Assembly (NCBI RefSeq): GCF_000716595.1
Contig: NZ_JNXC01000013.1
Location: 91,044-155,043 of the forward strand
Origin: Saccharothrix sp. NRRL B-16314
Lineage (GTDB): Bacteria > Actinomycetota > Actinomycetes > Mycobacteriales > Pseudonocardiaceae
Length of the DNA stretch: 64,000 nt
Direction: 5' to 3'
Positions within the stretch are counted from its first letter, which is position 1. The number at the start of each line of letters is the position of its first letter. The notes below the pieces were generated by a model. That model was not told the origin of the DNA. It did not search any database and saw nothing but the letters and a program-made list of their open reading frames with translations. A program made the translations under genes and the position numbers. Shown in pieces: positions 53,601-62,721 of the stretch.

Positions 53601-53812
53601 TCGCCAAGGAGAACAAGAAGACGGGCGCGACCGAGCTGGAGCAGGCGCCGCTGGACGAGCAGGGCGTCCGGGTCTGGCTGGAGGCCGTGCAGCTGGCCGC
53701 GGGGTCCAGCGTCGGCCCCGAGTACCGGGCGGCGGAGAACGCGGACTGTGATCGCTGCCCGGCCCGCACGTCCTGCCCGGTGCACTCGTCCGGTCGGCAG
53801 GTGAGCCACTAG
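50648..53812 (+). CDS. adnA: Helicase-nuclease subunit AdnA
   Basis: A 1054-aa UvrD-like helicase with a C-terminal RecB-type nuclease, the size of mycobacterial AdnA (about 1055 aa). Walker A GGPGTGKTT is at 41-49; the motif II equivalent is LLVDDAQHLDP, weaker than DExQ as expected for the lesser motor; DPDQAVFSFRGADP is motif III. The nuclease shows RGRVDRLETD and VVVDVKTGKN, with terminal cysteines CDRCPARTSC for an iron-sulfur cluster. With AdnB it resects double-strand breaks. GTG 50648 is used; a longer frame upstream overlaps the ATL gene and is not coding. Confidence 0.9.
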   Translation: MAVKRAPLLVRRVRQEEPRRDWDAPGRTVFDHSGGPLRVLGGPGTGKTTLLAEVVAHRVLHGGVHPENVLVLTSNRRAAEAMRADITRLLTRAADDGALPTTQEPLVRTVHSYAFAVLRAQTVRNGEPAPRLLSGPEQDAVVRELLAGDASMGAPKWPERLRPALTLPGFAHELRDLMLRATERGLAPEDLTELGRKHSREEWVAAGLFATQYEQVNLLAGSGQGHAPSFDAAELVGSALLAFQTEPDVLAGERRRVRHLLVDDAQHLDPLQFEFIRVLGEAAQEFILAGDPDQAVFSFRGADPTLLAEADGPAVVLTTGYRMAPEIRAAVGRLAARLPGASPTRAVSPVDGEGNVQVRLFASAAQEAGWVADQLRRAHLIDEVPWSHMAVVARSATRSLPVLQRALLAAGVPVAVPRDELPLARQPAVMPFLALLRCAAVPGTLDEDTAAMLLSSPLGGADPLALRRLRRGLRRLELAAGRDRPSGELLVEVIESDDRLAALEDAEALPARRIGGLLRKARKGIADGLTVEQVLWELWQTTGLELRWVAQSARRGTVGMQADRDLDGIVALFEAAAKYVDRLPGSGAEGFADYLAAQEIVGDTLAASAPTGEAVSVLTAHAAAGREWTVVAVPGVQEGSWPDLRLRGSLLGVERMVDVVAGVSAETVSAVAPVLAEERRLLLVAASRARRTLLVSAVRGEDEQPSRFLDEIEELSTDEPERPTFTPERGLVLAELVGELRRVVCSDDEPAERRERAAVQLARLAAEGVPGAHPDSWYGLADVTTDSPLWTEEHTVSVSPSTVEVLAKCPLRWVVERHGGQDPAELASITGTLVHALAQAAATGADEKELRVKLDEAWAAVDAGAPWFSRRERIRVERMLDTFLAWLASSRAQLTQVAVEEEISVEVPKQEGGPSLRVRGRVDRLETDRDGRPVVVDVKTGKNPVTKEEARQHPQLAVYQLASALGGFTHLGLGTDPGGARLLYVAKENKKTGATELEQAPLDEQGVRVWLEAVQLAAGSSVGPEYRAAENADCDRCPARTSCPVHSSGRQVSH

Positions 53813-53929
53813 GGAGGTCTGACCAGGGATTACTGTGGCGGCCTGCGGGTCGCCGAAGCTGCCGCGGCCCGACAACGGAGAATGCGGGACGTGGTCGTGC
53901 CGAGCGGGATCGAACGTGCGGGTGAGCCG

Positions 53930-56900
53930 ATGGCGCTCGCCGGTCCGTTCGAGGTCGCCGAAGCGCTGGGCCTGCCCAAACCCACGCCGGAGCAGGCCGC
54001 GGTCGTTTCCGCGCCCACCGCGCCGGCGCTCGTCGTGGCCGGTGCCGGTGCGGGCAAGACCGAGACGATGGCCGCCCGCGTCGTGTACCTGGTGGCGAAC
54101 GGCTTCGTCACGCCCGAGCGGGTCCTCGGCCTGACGTTCACCCGCAAGGCCGCGCGCCAGCTGTCCGACCGGGTCCGGCTGAGGCTGCGCCGGCTTGGCG
54201 GCTCGCCGCTGCTCGACCGGCTCGACCCGAGCGGTGAACGGCGTGCCGCGGTGCTGACCACCGAACCGGTGATCCTCACCTACCACGCGTACGCGGGCAG
54301 GCTCGTCGGCGAACACGGCCTTCGGCTGCCCGTGGAACCGGGCGTGCGACTGCTCACCGAGACGGCGGCGTGGCAGCTCGCGCACCGCGTGGTGTCGACG
54401 TGGGCGGAGGACATCGACACCGACAAGGTGCCCGCCACCGTCACCGGCTACCTGCTCGCGCTGGCTGGTGAGCTGGGGGAGCACCTGGTCGAGCCGACCG
54501 CGCTGCGGGAGCACGCGGAGTGGCTGTGCAACGTGATCGAGTCCGCGCCGAAGACGAAGCGGCAGGGCGACGGCCTGCCGCAGTCGTTGCAGGCCGTGAT
54601 CAACGCCCAACGCCTGCGCGTCAACCTGCTGCCGCTGCTGGCCGCGTACCAGGCGCGCAAGCGGCGGGAAGCGGCGATGGACTTCGCCGACCAGATGTCC
54701 CTCGCCGCACGGCTGGCGTCCGAGCACCCGGAGGTCGTGCGCGGCGAACGCGAGCGCTACGGCGCGGTGCTGCTGGACGAGTACCAGGACACCGGTCACG
54801 CGCAGCGCGTGCTGCTGCGGTCCCTGTTCGGGCGCGCCGAGCCGATGGCCGTGACCTCGGTGGGCGACCCGGCGCAGGCGATCTACGGCTGGCGCGGCGC
54901 GTCGGCGGCGAACCTGCCGAGGTTCGTGCACGACTTCCCGCCGGCGAGGAAGTTCGGGCTGCTGACCAGCTTCCGCAACCCGCCGGAGGTGCTGGCCCTG
55001 GCCAACGCCGTCTCCGCGCCGTTGCGCGCCATGGGCCTGGACGTGGACGAACTGCGCGCCCGTGACGGCGCCGGACCGGGTGACGTGCGGGTCGGCCTGT
55101 TCAACGACGTGCGCGAGGAACTGGACTGGGTGGCCGACACCGTCGCCGCACAGTGGGAAGACCACCTCGACACCAGCGACGAGCCGCCGACCGCCGCCGT
55201 GCTGGTGCGCCGGCGGTCGGACATGGCGAACATCGCGGCGGCGCTGCGGAAACGCGGACTGCCGGTCGAAGTCGTCGGTCTCGGCGGTCTGCTGGACGAG
55301 CCGGAAGTGCGCGACCTGACCAGCGCCCTGCGCGTCCTGGTCGACCCCCTGGCCGGCACCGCCGCCGCCCGCCTCCTCACCGGCTCACGCTGGCGGGTCG
55401 CCGCGTACGACCTGGCGGCGCTGTGGACGCGCGCCCGTGACCTGGCCGGCGCGCCGAGCCGTCAGGCCGTGGTGGACGACCCGCTGGCCGTGCTGGCCGA
55501 CGCGCTGCCCGGTGAACACGCCGAACTGGCCGGTCTCGCCGACGCGCTGGACGACCCGGGCGACCCGACCACGTACTCCGCCGAGGGGTACCGCCGGATC
55601 CGGCGGCTGGGTGCCGAGCTGTCCGCGCTGCGGCGACGCCTGGACCAGCCGTTGCCCGAACTGGTCGCCGACGTGGAACGCACCCTGCTGCTGGACATCG
55701 AGGCGATGGCCCGACCGGGCGGCGTGGGACGGGCGCACCTGGACGCGTTCTCCGACGTGGTGAACGACTTCGCCGCGGCCAGCCCGTCTGCCACCCTGCC
55801 CGCGCTGCTCGACTACCTGTACACGGCCGAGCAGGCCGAGGACGGCCTCGAACCCGGTGAGGTGGAGGTGGCCGAGAACCGGGTGCAGGTGCTGACGATG
55901 CACTCGGCTAAAGGCCTGGAGTGGCACATCGTCGCGGTGCCGCACGTGGTGAAGGACGTGTTCCCGGGGCGGAAGAAGTCGTCCAGCTGGTTGCGAGCGG
56001 TGGCCGAACTGCCCGCAGACCTGCGTGGTGACGCCGAGGACCTGCCGAAGCTCCGCATCGCCCCCGGTGCCAACCGCAAGGAGGTGGAGGAGTCGCTGAT
56101 CGGGCACGAGGACGACTTCGACGCCCGGCGGCTGGTGGAGGAGCGGCGGCTCCTCTACGTCGCGCTGACCAGGTCCGAGCACAGTTTGCTGGTGTCGGGG
56201 CACTGGTGGGGCGAGACGGGGGACAAGCCCAAGGGGCCGTCGGCGTTCCTGACGGAGATCCGGGAGTCGGTGCTGGCCGCCGACCACCCGCCGGCCGACA
56301 TCGCCCACTGGGCGCCGCGCCCGGCCGACGACGAGCCGAACCCGTTGGCTTCGCAGACGAAGACCGCCCAGTGGCCCACCGACCCGCTGGGCAAGCGCCG
56401 CGCGGCCGTCGCCGAGGGCGCCGAACTGGTCCTGGCCGCCCTCGACCGCCACCTGGCCACCCCACCCGCTCCGGCCGCTCCGGTCGCTCCGTCCGACGAC
56501 CTACCGCCGGAACCCCCGGAGCCGCCCGACTTCGAGCCGCCGCCGGACCCACACGACCACGACCCGCGCGAGTCGTCCGCAAAATCGTCCGCTCAAGCAT
56601 CGCGAGTCGGGCACCCAGGCACCCCGAGCCCCACGATCGAGGACTCCGACCCCGAGCCCGAGCCCTACCCCGACCCTGCGCACGAGCCCCAGCCCGAGTT
56701 CGAGCCCGGCTCCGGCCCCGCGCCCGAGTTCGACCCCGGCTCTGGCTCCGAGCCCGAGTTCGAGGACACCGGGTTCGAGGACACCGGGTTCGAGGCAGCG
56801 CCGGAGTTCGACGGCCACGAGCTCGAGGACCCCGAATTCCAGGACCACGAGTTCGAGGGCCATGAGTTCGAGCCGGCGCCCGCCGGCGACCCCGATGGCG

Positions 56901-57574
56901 ACCTCGAAGGCTGGGCGCGTGACGTCGACGTGCTCCTGGCCGAACGCGCCGCCGCCGCCGACCGCCGGGAACGCGTCGTCCTCCCCGACCACCTCTCGGT
57001 CAGCCAACTGGTCGAACTGGCCGCCGACCCGGACAGCCTCGCCCGACGCCTGCGCCGCCCCCTGCCGTTCCCGCCCAACCCGCTGGCCCGCCGCGGCACG
57101 GCGTTCCACACGTGGCTGGAACAGCGGTTCGGCGCGAGCCGCCTCTTCGACCTGGACGAACTGCCCGGCGCGGCCGACGAGGGCGCCGCACCGGACGCGG
57201 ACCTCACCCGCCTCCAAGAGGCGTTCCTGGCGAGCAGCTGGGCCGACCGCGTCCCGCACGACGTCGAGGTGCCATTCGAGGCGAAGATCGACGGCCTGTC
57301 CGTGCGCGGCCGGATGGACGCCGTGTTCGCGGACGACGACGGCGGCTGGACGGTGGTCGACTGGAAGACCGGCGCCGTGCCGGAAGGCGACCGCCTGCCC
57401 GCGCTGTCCGTGCAGCTCGCGGCGTACCGGCTGGCGTGGGCGTCACTCACCGGAACACCGGTCGAGAAGGTGCGGGCGGCGTTCCACTACGTCCGCCAGG
57501 ACCACACGCTGCGCCCCGCCGACCTGCTGGACGCCGACGGCCTGCGCGAGCTGATCCGGTCGATCCCGAACTAG
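53930..57574 (+). CDS. adnB: Helicase-nuclease subunit AdnB with long acidic insertion
   Basis: A 1214-aa helicase-nuclease. Walker A GAGAGKT at 38-44, LTFTRKAARQL (Ia), LLDEYQDTGHAQ (about 283), VGDPAQAIYGWRGAS and QVLTMHSAKGLEW are all intact, so this is the lead motor. The C-terminal nuclease has RGRMDAVFADD (about 1125) and WTVVDWKTGA. Between helicase and nuclease (about residues 844-990) lies a Pro/Glu/Asp/Phe-rich low-complexity stretch with short repeats (PEFE, GFED, HEFE), which makes this protein about 110 aa longer than M. tuberculosis AdnB. ATG 53930 fits that N-terminus; ATG 53882 is possible. Confidence 0.9.
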   Translation: MALAGPFEVAEALGLPKPTPEQAAVVSAPTAPALVVAGAGAGKTETMAARVVYLVANGFVTPERVLGLTFTRKAARQLSDRVRLRLRRLGGSPLLDRLDPSGERRAAVLTTEPVILTYHAYAGRLVGEHGLRLPVEPGVRLLTETAAWQLAHRVVSTWAEDIDTDKVPATVTGYLLALAGELGEHLVEPTALREHAEWLCNVIESAPKTKRQGDGLPQSLQAVINAQRLRVNLLPLLAAYQARKRREAAMDFADQMSLAARLASEHPEVVRGERERYGAVLLDEYQDTGHAQRVLLRSLFGRAEPMAVTSVGDPAQAIYGWRGASAANLPRFVHDFPPARKFGLLTSFRNPPEVLALANAVSAPLRAMGLDVDELRARDGAGPGDVRVGLFNDVREELDWVADTVAAQWEDHLDTSDEPPTAAVLVRRRSDMANIAAALRKRGLPVEVVGLGGLLDEPEVRDLTSALRVLVDPLAGTAAARLLTGSRWRVAAYDLAALWTRARDLAGAPSRQAVVDDPLAVLADALPGEHAELAGLADALDDPGDPTTYSAEGYRRIRRLGAELSALRRRLDQPLPELVADVERTLLLDIEAMARPGGVGRAHLDAFSDVVNDFAAASPSATLPALLDYLYTAEQAEDGLEPGEVEVAENRVQVLTMHSAKGLEWHIVAVPHVVKDVFPGRKKSSSWLRAVAELPADLRGDAEDLPKLRIAPGANRKEVEESLIGHEDDFDARRLVEERRLLYVALTRSEHSLLVSGHWWGETGDKPKGPSAFLTEIRESVLAADHPPADIAHWAPRPADDEPNPLASQTKTAQWPTDPLGKRRAAVAEGAELVLAALDRHLATPPAPAAPVAPSDDLPPEPPEPPDFEPPPDPHDHDPRESSAKSSAQASRVGHPGTPSPTIEDSDPEPEPYPDPAHEPQPEFEPGSGPAPEFDPGSGSEPEFEDTGFEDTGFEAAPEFDGHELEDPEFQDHEFEGHEFEPAPAGDPDGDLEGWARDVDVLLAERAAAADRRERVVLPDHLSVSQLVELAADPDSLARRLRRPLPFPPNPLARRGTAFHTWLEQRFGASRLFDLDELPGAADEGAAPDADLTRLQEAFLASSWADRVPHDVEVPFEAKIDGLSVRGRMDAVFADDDGGWTVVDWKTGAVPEGDRLPALSVQLAAYRLAWASLTGTPVEKVRAAFHYVRQDHTLRPADLLDADGLRELIRSIPN

Positions 57575-58107
57575 CTGTTCACCCGGGCGTGCGCGGGGAC
57601 TTCCTTCAGCACCCGGTCGTAGAGCACTTCCAGCAGCCAACGCCCGAACAGCGACGGGCCGAACTCGGTCGACCGGTCCTCCGGCGGCACCATCAGCTCG
57701 GCCGTGCCCGACACGTCCACCGCGACCACGCCGATGCCGTAGTAGTCCAGCTCGATCAACGGCCACGACTGCGGACCCTGCGGCGCGGGCAGCACCACCG
57801 AGCACGGCGCGAGCGTCATCAACGTCCCGCACGACTGCAAGGCGCGCTCCACCGTGGACTCACCCACCAGGACCCCCACCAGCTCGACCGCGGGCACCGG
57901 CAGCTGGTCGTGCGCGGCCGGCTCGAACCACGAGCGGAACCAGGACGGGTCGGCCTGGGGTGGCCAGCCGTTCGCGCTGCGCCACTCGTGCACGTCGGCA
58001 CGGACCCGCACGACGGCCGACACCTGGTGACCCAGCACGGCGACGTCGGGAACGACGATGCCGCGCCAACCCAGCGCCGACGCGGCATGGTGGAGGAGCG
58101 GTTGCAC
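57571..58107 (-). CDS. Unknown 178-aa protein
   Basis: A soluble protein I do not recognise (VAVLGHQVSAVVRVRADVHEW, VELVGVLVGESTVERAL, FGRWLLEVLYDRVL). No membrane segment or known motif; balanced alpha/beta composition. Start GTG 58107. Its TAG stop and the TAG of adnB overlap in a single CTAG (57571-57574), the same arrangement as at 15087-15090. Confidence 0.6.
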   Translation of the reverse strand: MQPLLHHAASALGWRGIVVPDVAVLGHQVSAVVRVRADVHEWRSANGWPPQADPSWFRSWFEPAAHDQLPVPAVELVGVLVGESTVERALQSCGTLMTLAPCSVVLPAPQGPQSWPLIELDYYGIGVVAVDVSGTAELMVPPEDRSTEFGPSLFGRWLLEVLYDRVLKEVPAHARVNS

Positions 58108-58186
58108 TCGGGCATCCTAGGACTTGTTGCGGTTTCAATGACAGTCCCTCGGGCGCGCTGGGTGTCGAGCCCAGTGCCGAGAGTGA

Positions 58187-58567
58187 TCAGGGAGTTGAGC
58201 GCCCCACGCGCAAGGCCCACAGGATGAGCGGCACCTGGAGCGGCAACCGGCCGTAGGCGACGGCCTTCACCTTGGGTGATTTCGTCCGGTAGTCGTAGGC
58301 CATCTTGACGTTGGCCGGGAACACCGCCGCGAAGAAGCCCGCCGCCAGCTTCCCGCCGACACCGCGCGTGCGCGGCACGGCGACCGCCGCGGCCAACGCC
58401 AACTCGGCGGCCCCGGACAGATAAGTCCAGGTCCGGGGCTTGCCCGGCAGCGCACGCGGCACGATCGCGTCGAACGGCTTCGGCTTCGCGAAGTGCGTGA
58501 CGCCGGCCGCGCCGAGCAACCCGGCCAGGGCCAGCGCCGACCAGGAACGGGAACGAGTGGGTTCCAT
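58187..58567 (-). CDS. DoxX-family membrane protein
   Basis: A 126-aa protein with four hydrophobic helices: LALAGLLGAAGVTHFAKP, WTYLSGAAELALAAAVAV, LAAGFFAAVFPANVKMAYDY and VPLILWALRV. The THF and PANVKMAYDY segments are typical of DoxX-like proteins. Function in redox or envelope stress is suspected in the family. ATG 58567; divergent from the peptidase gene 59 nt away. Confidence 0.8.
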   Translation of the reverse strand: MEPTRSRSWSALALAGLLGAAGVTHFAKPKPFDAIVPRALPGKPRTWTYLSGAAELALAAAVAVPRTRGVGGKLAAGFFAAVFPANVKMAYDYRTKSPKVKAVAYGRLPLQVPLILWALRVGRSTP

Positions 58568-58625
58568 GGGCTCACCCTGTCATGTCGACCACCGCGAGGC
58601 GCTCTCAGGGTTATCCTCCCGCATC

Positions 58626-60038
58626 GTGAGCGGTGATCCCGAAAATCCGGAACATCCCGAGCGTGCCGCGGTGGCCGCGTTCGCCGACGACTTCCTGGTC
58701 GACCTGCGCGAATGGCTGACCATCCCGTCGATCGGCGCCGACCCGGCGCACCACGGCGACGTGAGAGCTTCCGCGCACTGGCTGGCGGAGGCGTTGCGGC
58801 GCGACGGGTGGCCCGAGGTTCGGGTCTGGGACGAGGGCCCCGCCCTTCCGGCGGTCTACGCCTGCTGGCCCGCCGCTTCCCCCGAAGCGCCGACCGTGCT
58901 GGTCTACGGCCACCACGACGTGCAGCCGGTCGACCCGGTCGAGCAGTGGCACCACCCGCCGTTCGAGCCGGCGCTCGTCGGCGAAGAGCTGTTCGCGCGG
59001 GGTGCGAGCGACGACAAGGGGCAGGTCGCGATGCACCTGCTCGGGGTGAAGGCGCACCTCGCGGCGACCGGCTCGGCGCAGCCCGCCGTGACGTTGAAGC
59101 TGTTGGTCGAGGGTGAGGAGGAGTCCGGTTCGCCGCACCTGACCCGGCTCCTCGACCAGCACCGGGACGACCTCGCGTGCGACCTGGTCGTGTTCACCGA
59201 CACACCGCTGTACGGGCGTGACGCGCCGACGGTCTGCACCGGCCAGCGCGGCGTGTACGGCGCGGAGGTCGTGTTCACCGGTGGGACGTCGGACGCGCAC
59301 TCCGGGCGGATCGGCGGCAGCGTGCCCAACCCGGCGACCGCCATCGCGCGGCTCGTCGCAGCCCTGCACGACTCTTCGGGGCGCGTGCAGCTGCGGGACT
59401 TCTACGCCGATGTGACGGAGCCGACGGAGGCCGAACGCGCCGACTACGCCGCGTTGCCGTTCGACGAGGCGGTGTGGCTGGCGACGGCGGGCGGAGCGCA
59501 GGGGTTCGCCGGTGAGCCGGGGTGGTCCGCGTTGGAACGCGTGTGGGTGCGCCCCACCGCCGAGGTCAACGGGATCCACGGCGGGTACACCGGGCCCGGC
59601 CTGAAGACGATCGTGCCGGCGCGGGCGTCGGTGAAGCTGTCGTTCCGGCTCGTGCCCGACCAGCAGCCGGAGCGGATCGCGGACGCGTTGCGCGAGTTCG
59701 TCGTCAAGCACACGCCGGACGGCCTGCACGCCGAGGTGATCGCCCGCGGCGACGGTGTGCCGCCCTATGCGGTGGACGTGTCGCACCCGGCGGTGGGCGC
59801 GGTGCGCGACGCGGTGCAGGCCGCGTTCGAGCAGCCGGTGAGGTTCAGCCGGACGGGTGGCTCTGGTCCGGCGGCCCTGCTGCACGGCTGGCTCGGCGTG
59901 CCGGTCGTGTACCTCGGCGCGACGTTGCCGGATGATCGCATCCACGCGCCCAACGAGCGCGTCGTCGTGCCACTGCTGCTCCGCGGCGCCGAGGCCGCCG
60001 CCCGGTTGTGGCGGCTACTCCCGGAGAGGTTGTCATGA
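58626..60038 (+). CDS. M20-family dipeptidase
   Basis: A 470-aa dizinc peptidase: YGHHDVQP (first metal His/Asp), RGASDDKGQ, LVEGEEESGS (catalytic Glu pair) and the dimerisation domain with GGYTGPGLKTIVPA. Close to the actinobacterial dipeptidases annotated near carnosinase-like M20 enzymes. No signal peptide. GTG 58626 is the start; the stop overlaps the channel gene's ATG. Confidence 0.87.
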   Translation: MSGDPENPEHPERAAVAAFADDFLVDLREWLTIPSIGADPAHHGDVRASAHWLAEALRRDGWPEVRVWDEGPALPAVYACWPAASPEAPTVLVYGHHDVQPVDPVEQWHHPPFEPALVGEELFARGASDDKGQVAMHLLGVKAHLAATGSAQPAVTLKLLVEGEEESGSPHLTRLLDQHRDDLACDLVVFTDTPLYGRDAPTVCTGQRGVYGAEVVFTGGTSDAHSGRIGGSVPNPATAIARLVAALHDSSGRVQLRDFYADVTEPTEAERADYAALPFDEAVWLATAGGAQGFAGEPGWSALERVWVRPTAEVNGIHGGYTGPGLKTIVPARASVKLSFRLVPDQQPERIADALREFVVKHTPDGLHAEVIARGDGVPPYAVDVSHPAVGAVRDAVQAAFEQPVRFSRTGGSGPAALLHGWLGVPVVYLGATLPDDRIHAPNERVVVPLLLRGAEAAARLWRLLPERLS

Positions 60039-61102
60039 TCCGCCGATTGCATCCCGGCGAGGCGCTGGCCAGCCGGCCGGGGCACTCGCTGGTCGGCGTG
60101 ATCAGGATGCCGGACGTGGTGCAGAGCCCCGTCCGGGCGATCCTGAAACGCGTGATCGGGGCCCTCACCGCGTTGATCGCGGCGGTCCTGATCGTCTACC
60201 TGGACCGCGACGGTTACCGTGACGTCAACGATGACGGACTGTCCTTGTTGGACGCCGTGTACTACGCCACGGTGTCGCTGTCGACCACCGGATACGGTGA
60301 CATCACGCCTATCAGTTCGTCGGCGAGGCTCATCAACGTCCTGGTGATCACCCCGTTGCGGGTGCTCTTCCTGATCGTCCTGGTCGGTACGACCCTCGAA
60401 GTGCTCACCGAGCGTTCGCGGCAGGCGCTGCGCATCCAAAAGTGGAGGACCAAGGTGCGGGACCACGTGGTCGTCGTCGGGTACGGCACGAAGGGCCGGT
60501 CCGCGGTCAGCGCGCTGATGGGTGACGGGGCGGAGCCGGGTTCGATCGTCGTGGTCGATACCACCCAGGCCGCCCTGGACGCCGCGTCCGCGATCGGGTT
60601 GGTGACCGTGCACGGGTCGGGGACCAGCAACGACGTGCTGCGCGTTGCCGGCGTGCCGCGGGCTCGGGCGGTGGTCGTGGCGGCGAACCGCGACGACACG
60701 GCGGTACTGGTGACGCTCACGGCCCGTGAGTTGGCGCCGAAGGCCCAGATCGTGGCGTCGGTGCGGGAGCGGGAGAACGAGCACCTGCTGCGCCAGTCCG
60801 GTGCGGACTCGGTCGTGGTGTCCAGTGAGACGGCGGGCAGGTTGCTGGGCATGGCGACCGCGACGCCGTCCGTGGTGGACATGGTGGAGGACTTGCTCAC
60901 GCCGGACGCGGGGCTGGCCATCGCGGAACGTGACGTGGAGCCGGCCGAGATCGGCGGGTCGCCGCGGCACTTGCCGGACATCGTGCTGGGAGTGGTGCGG
61001 GACGGCAAGCTCTACCGGGTGGACGCGCCGGAGGCGGACGCCGTCGAAGCGGGCGACCGCCTCCTCTACGTCAAGAAGGTGACACCGCCAAGGGAAGCGT
61101 GA
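60035..61102 (+). CDS. Potassium channel with RCK domain (Rv3200c-like)
   Basis: A 355-aa ion channel: two membrane helices around a pore helix with the selectivity filter TTGYGD at 84-89, then an RCK/TrkA-N domain starting at VVVVGYGTKGRS (GYGTKG at 149-154) and a TrkA-C domain. The loop before the pore (YRDVNDDGLS) is acidic. It should conduct K+ under ligand control. In mycobacteria the homologue neighbours adnB. The ATG overlaps the peptidase stop by 4 nt. Confidence 0.87.
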   Translation: MIRRLHPGEALASRPGHSLVGVIRMPDVVQSPVRAILKRVIGALTALIAAVLIVYLDRDGYRDVNDDGLSLLDAVYYATVSLSTTGYGDITPISSSARLINVLVITPLRVLFLIVLVGTTLEVLTERSRQALRIQKWRTKVRDHVVVVGYGTKGRSAVSALMGDGAEPGSIVVVDTTQAALDAASAIGLVTVHGSGTSNDVLRVAGVPRARAVVVAANRDDTAVLVTLTARELAPKAQIVASVRERENEHLLRQSGADSVVVSSETAGRLLGMATATPSVVDMVEDLLTPDAGLAIAERDVEPAEIGGSPRHLPDIVLGVVRDGKLYRVDAPEADAVEAGDRLLYVKKVTPPREA

Positions 61103-61236
61103 CTCGGGGCCAGCTGTCGGGTCGGCCGTCGGGTCGGCCGTCGGGTGTTGACTGTCGGAGGTTGGCTGTCGGGTCGGCTGTTCGACATCCGCGCCCGGCG
61201 GCAGTGGGTTGCCGTGCGCTGTCTTGCCTGGCGGGC
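61103..61236. other. Gap with short GTCGGGTCGGCC repeats
   Basis: Between two convergent genes. GTCGGGTCGGCC and close variants recur in tandem from about 61117 to 61145, and again near 61172-61180. No terminator stem is clear. Confidence 0.5.
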
Positions 61237-62721
61237 TCACTCCGCGAGCGGGATGCGCACCAGGAAAGCCGCGCCGCGATCCACACTTCCCGCACTCGTA
61301 CTCGCGCCCGCACCGGCATCCACACCGGCATTGCTGTCCACGCGGCCGTCGGTGAGCCCAGCCGTCCTCGCTTCGGCGCCCACTCCAGTGCCAGTGCCTA
61401 GTCCCGGGCTCGGCCTCGGGCTCGGGCTGGGACTGGAGTCTGGTGAGGCGATGCCTTGCGGTGCGCCGTTGTGGTACCAGGTGCCGACGCCGATGTCGGC
61501 CGGCGCGACGCATGACAGTTCGCCGCCGTGTGCCCGAACCACGCCGCGCGCGATGGGCAGCCCTAGTCCCGAACCCCCGGAACGTTGATCCCTGGCCTCG
61601 TCCAGCCGCACCAAACGGTCGAAGATCCGTTCCCGGTCCTCCGGTGGGACACCCGGCCCGTCGTCCGACACCACCAGCAGCGCGAAGCTGCCCGCCGTCG
61701 ACACCGACAGCCGCACCTGCCCGGACGGGCCGGTGGCCTGCCGGGCGTTGTCGGCCAAGTTGGCGAGCACCTGCGCCAGCCGTTGGGGGTCACCGGAGAC
61801 GAACGCCGACCCACCTTCGGCGACGATCCCGAAATCGGGCGCGAGCAACCGCGTCCGCCCCACCTCGGCCTCGGCCAGCGCGAGCAGGTCCACCCGCTCC
61901 CGGTGCAGTTCGAGACCGGCCTCGATCCTGGCCAACGCCAGCAGGTCGTCCACCAGTCGCCCGGCCCGCCGCGATTCCCGCACCAACAGCAGGTTCAACC
62001 GCTCCCGCTCCTCGGCCGTGGCCGTCTGCATCAACGCTTCGGCCACCGCCTGCACGCCCGCGACGGGCGTCCGCAGTTCGTGCGCCGCATCCGCCACGAA
62101 CCGCTTCGTCCGCTCCTCCGATCCCTCCAACGAGTCCAACATGTCGTCGAACGCGGCAGCCGTCCGACCGAGTTCGTTGTCCGCCCGCGACGGGTTGAGC
62201 CGGTGCCCCCGGTCACCGCGGGCGATCGAGCGGGCGAGTGTGGTCATCGTGTCCAGCGGCGCCAACGCGCGCCGGACCACCCACACCATCGCCACGGCCG
62301 TCACCGCCAAGGCGCCGAACCCGACCACCAGCAACAACCGCCGCAACCGCGCCTGCGCGGCGGTGATCACCGCCGCCTCGGCGTACACCGTGATCCTCGA
62401 CCCGTCGATCAACTCCTTGCTGACCTCGTTCGCCACCTCCTCGTTCGGAGCCTTCCCGAACACCGTCCCGTCCGGCATGACCAGCAGGACCTCCACGCCC
62501 CGGCCTTCCAACCGGTGCACCAGGTCCATGCCGCGCACCCGCTGTTCGACCAGCTGCTGCGCGACCCGTGACTTCTTCACCAACGCGGTGTCGACGTCCC
62601 GTTTGGACTGCGCCTCGAACAGCGCGTCCACCGACAACACGACGCCGATCAGCACCACGCCGAGCACTCCGATCGCGGAGAGCGTGACCCGCCGGCGCAG
62701 CGAGACGGTACGCAGCGTCAC
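61237..62721 (-). CDS. Sensor histidine kinase with low-complexity insertion
   Basis: A 494-aa kinase: membrane helices at about 12-32 and 128-149 enclosing a small sensor domain, HAMP at 150-205, the phosphorylated His214 in HELRTP, then the ATPase with NLADNARQA (N box), SDDGPGVP (G1) and SGSGLGLPIA (G2). Before the last strand (AAFLVRIPL) about 60 residues (425-483) of Ser/Pro/Gly/Ala repeats, such as SPSPSPRPSPG, are inserted. GTG 62721 overlaps the regulator stop by 4 nt. It controls the regulator encoded just before it. Confidence 0.88.
   Translation of the reverse strand: MTLRTVSLRRRVTLSAIGVLGVVLIGVVLSVDALFEAQSKRDVDTALVKKSRVAQQLVEQRVRGMDLVHRLEGRGVEVLLVMPDGTVFGKAPNEEVANEVSKELIDGSRITVYAEAAVITAAQARLRRLLLVVGFGALAVTAVAMVWVVRRALAPLDTMTTLARSIARGDRGHRLNPSRADNELGRTAAAFDDMLDSLEGSEERTKRFVADAAHELRTPVAGVQAVAEALMQTATAEERERLNLLLVRESRRAGRLVDDLLALARIEAGLELHRERVDLLALAEAEVGRTRLLAPDFGIVAEGGSAFVSGDPQRLAQVLANLADNARQATGPSGQVRLSVSTAGSFALLVVSDDGPGVPPEDRERIFDRLVRLDEARDQRSGGSGLGLPIARGVVRAHGGELSCVAPADIGVGTWYHNGAPQGIASPDSSPSPSPRPSPGLGTGTGVGAEARTAGLTDGRVDSNAGVDAGAGASTSAGSVDRGAAFLVRIPLAE

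Noticed and set aside
52013..55165. 1050-codon minus-strand frame opposite adnA and adnB
   Set aside because: Antisense shadow across two clear helicase genes; composition is Arg/His/Gln-rich without motifs.
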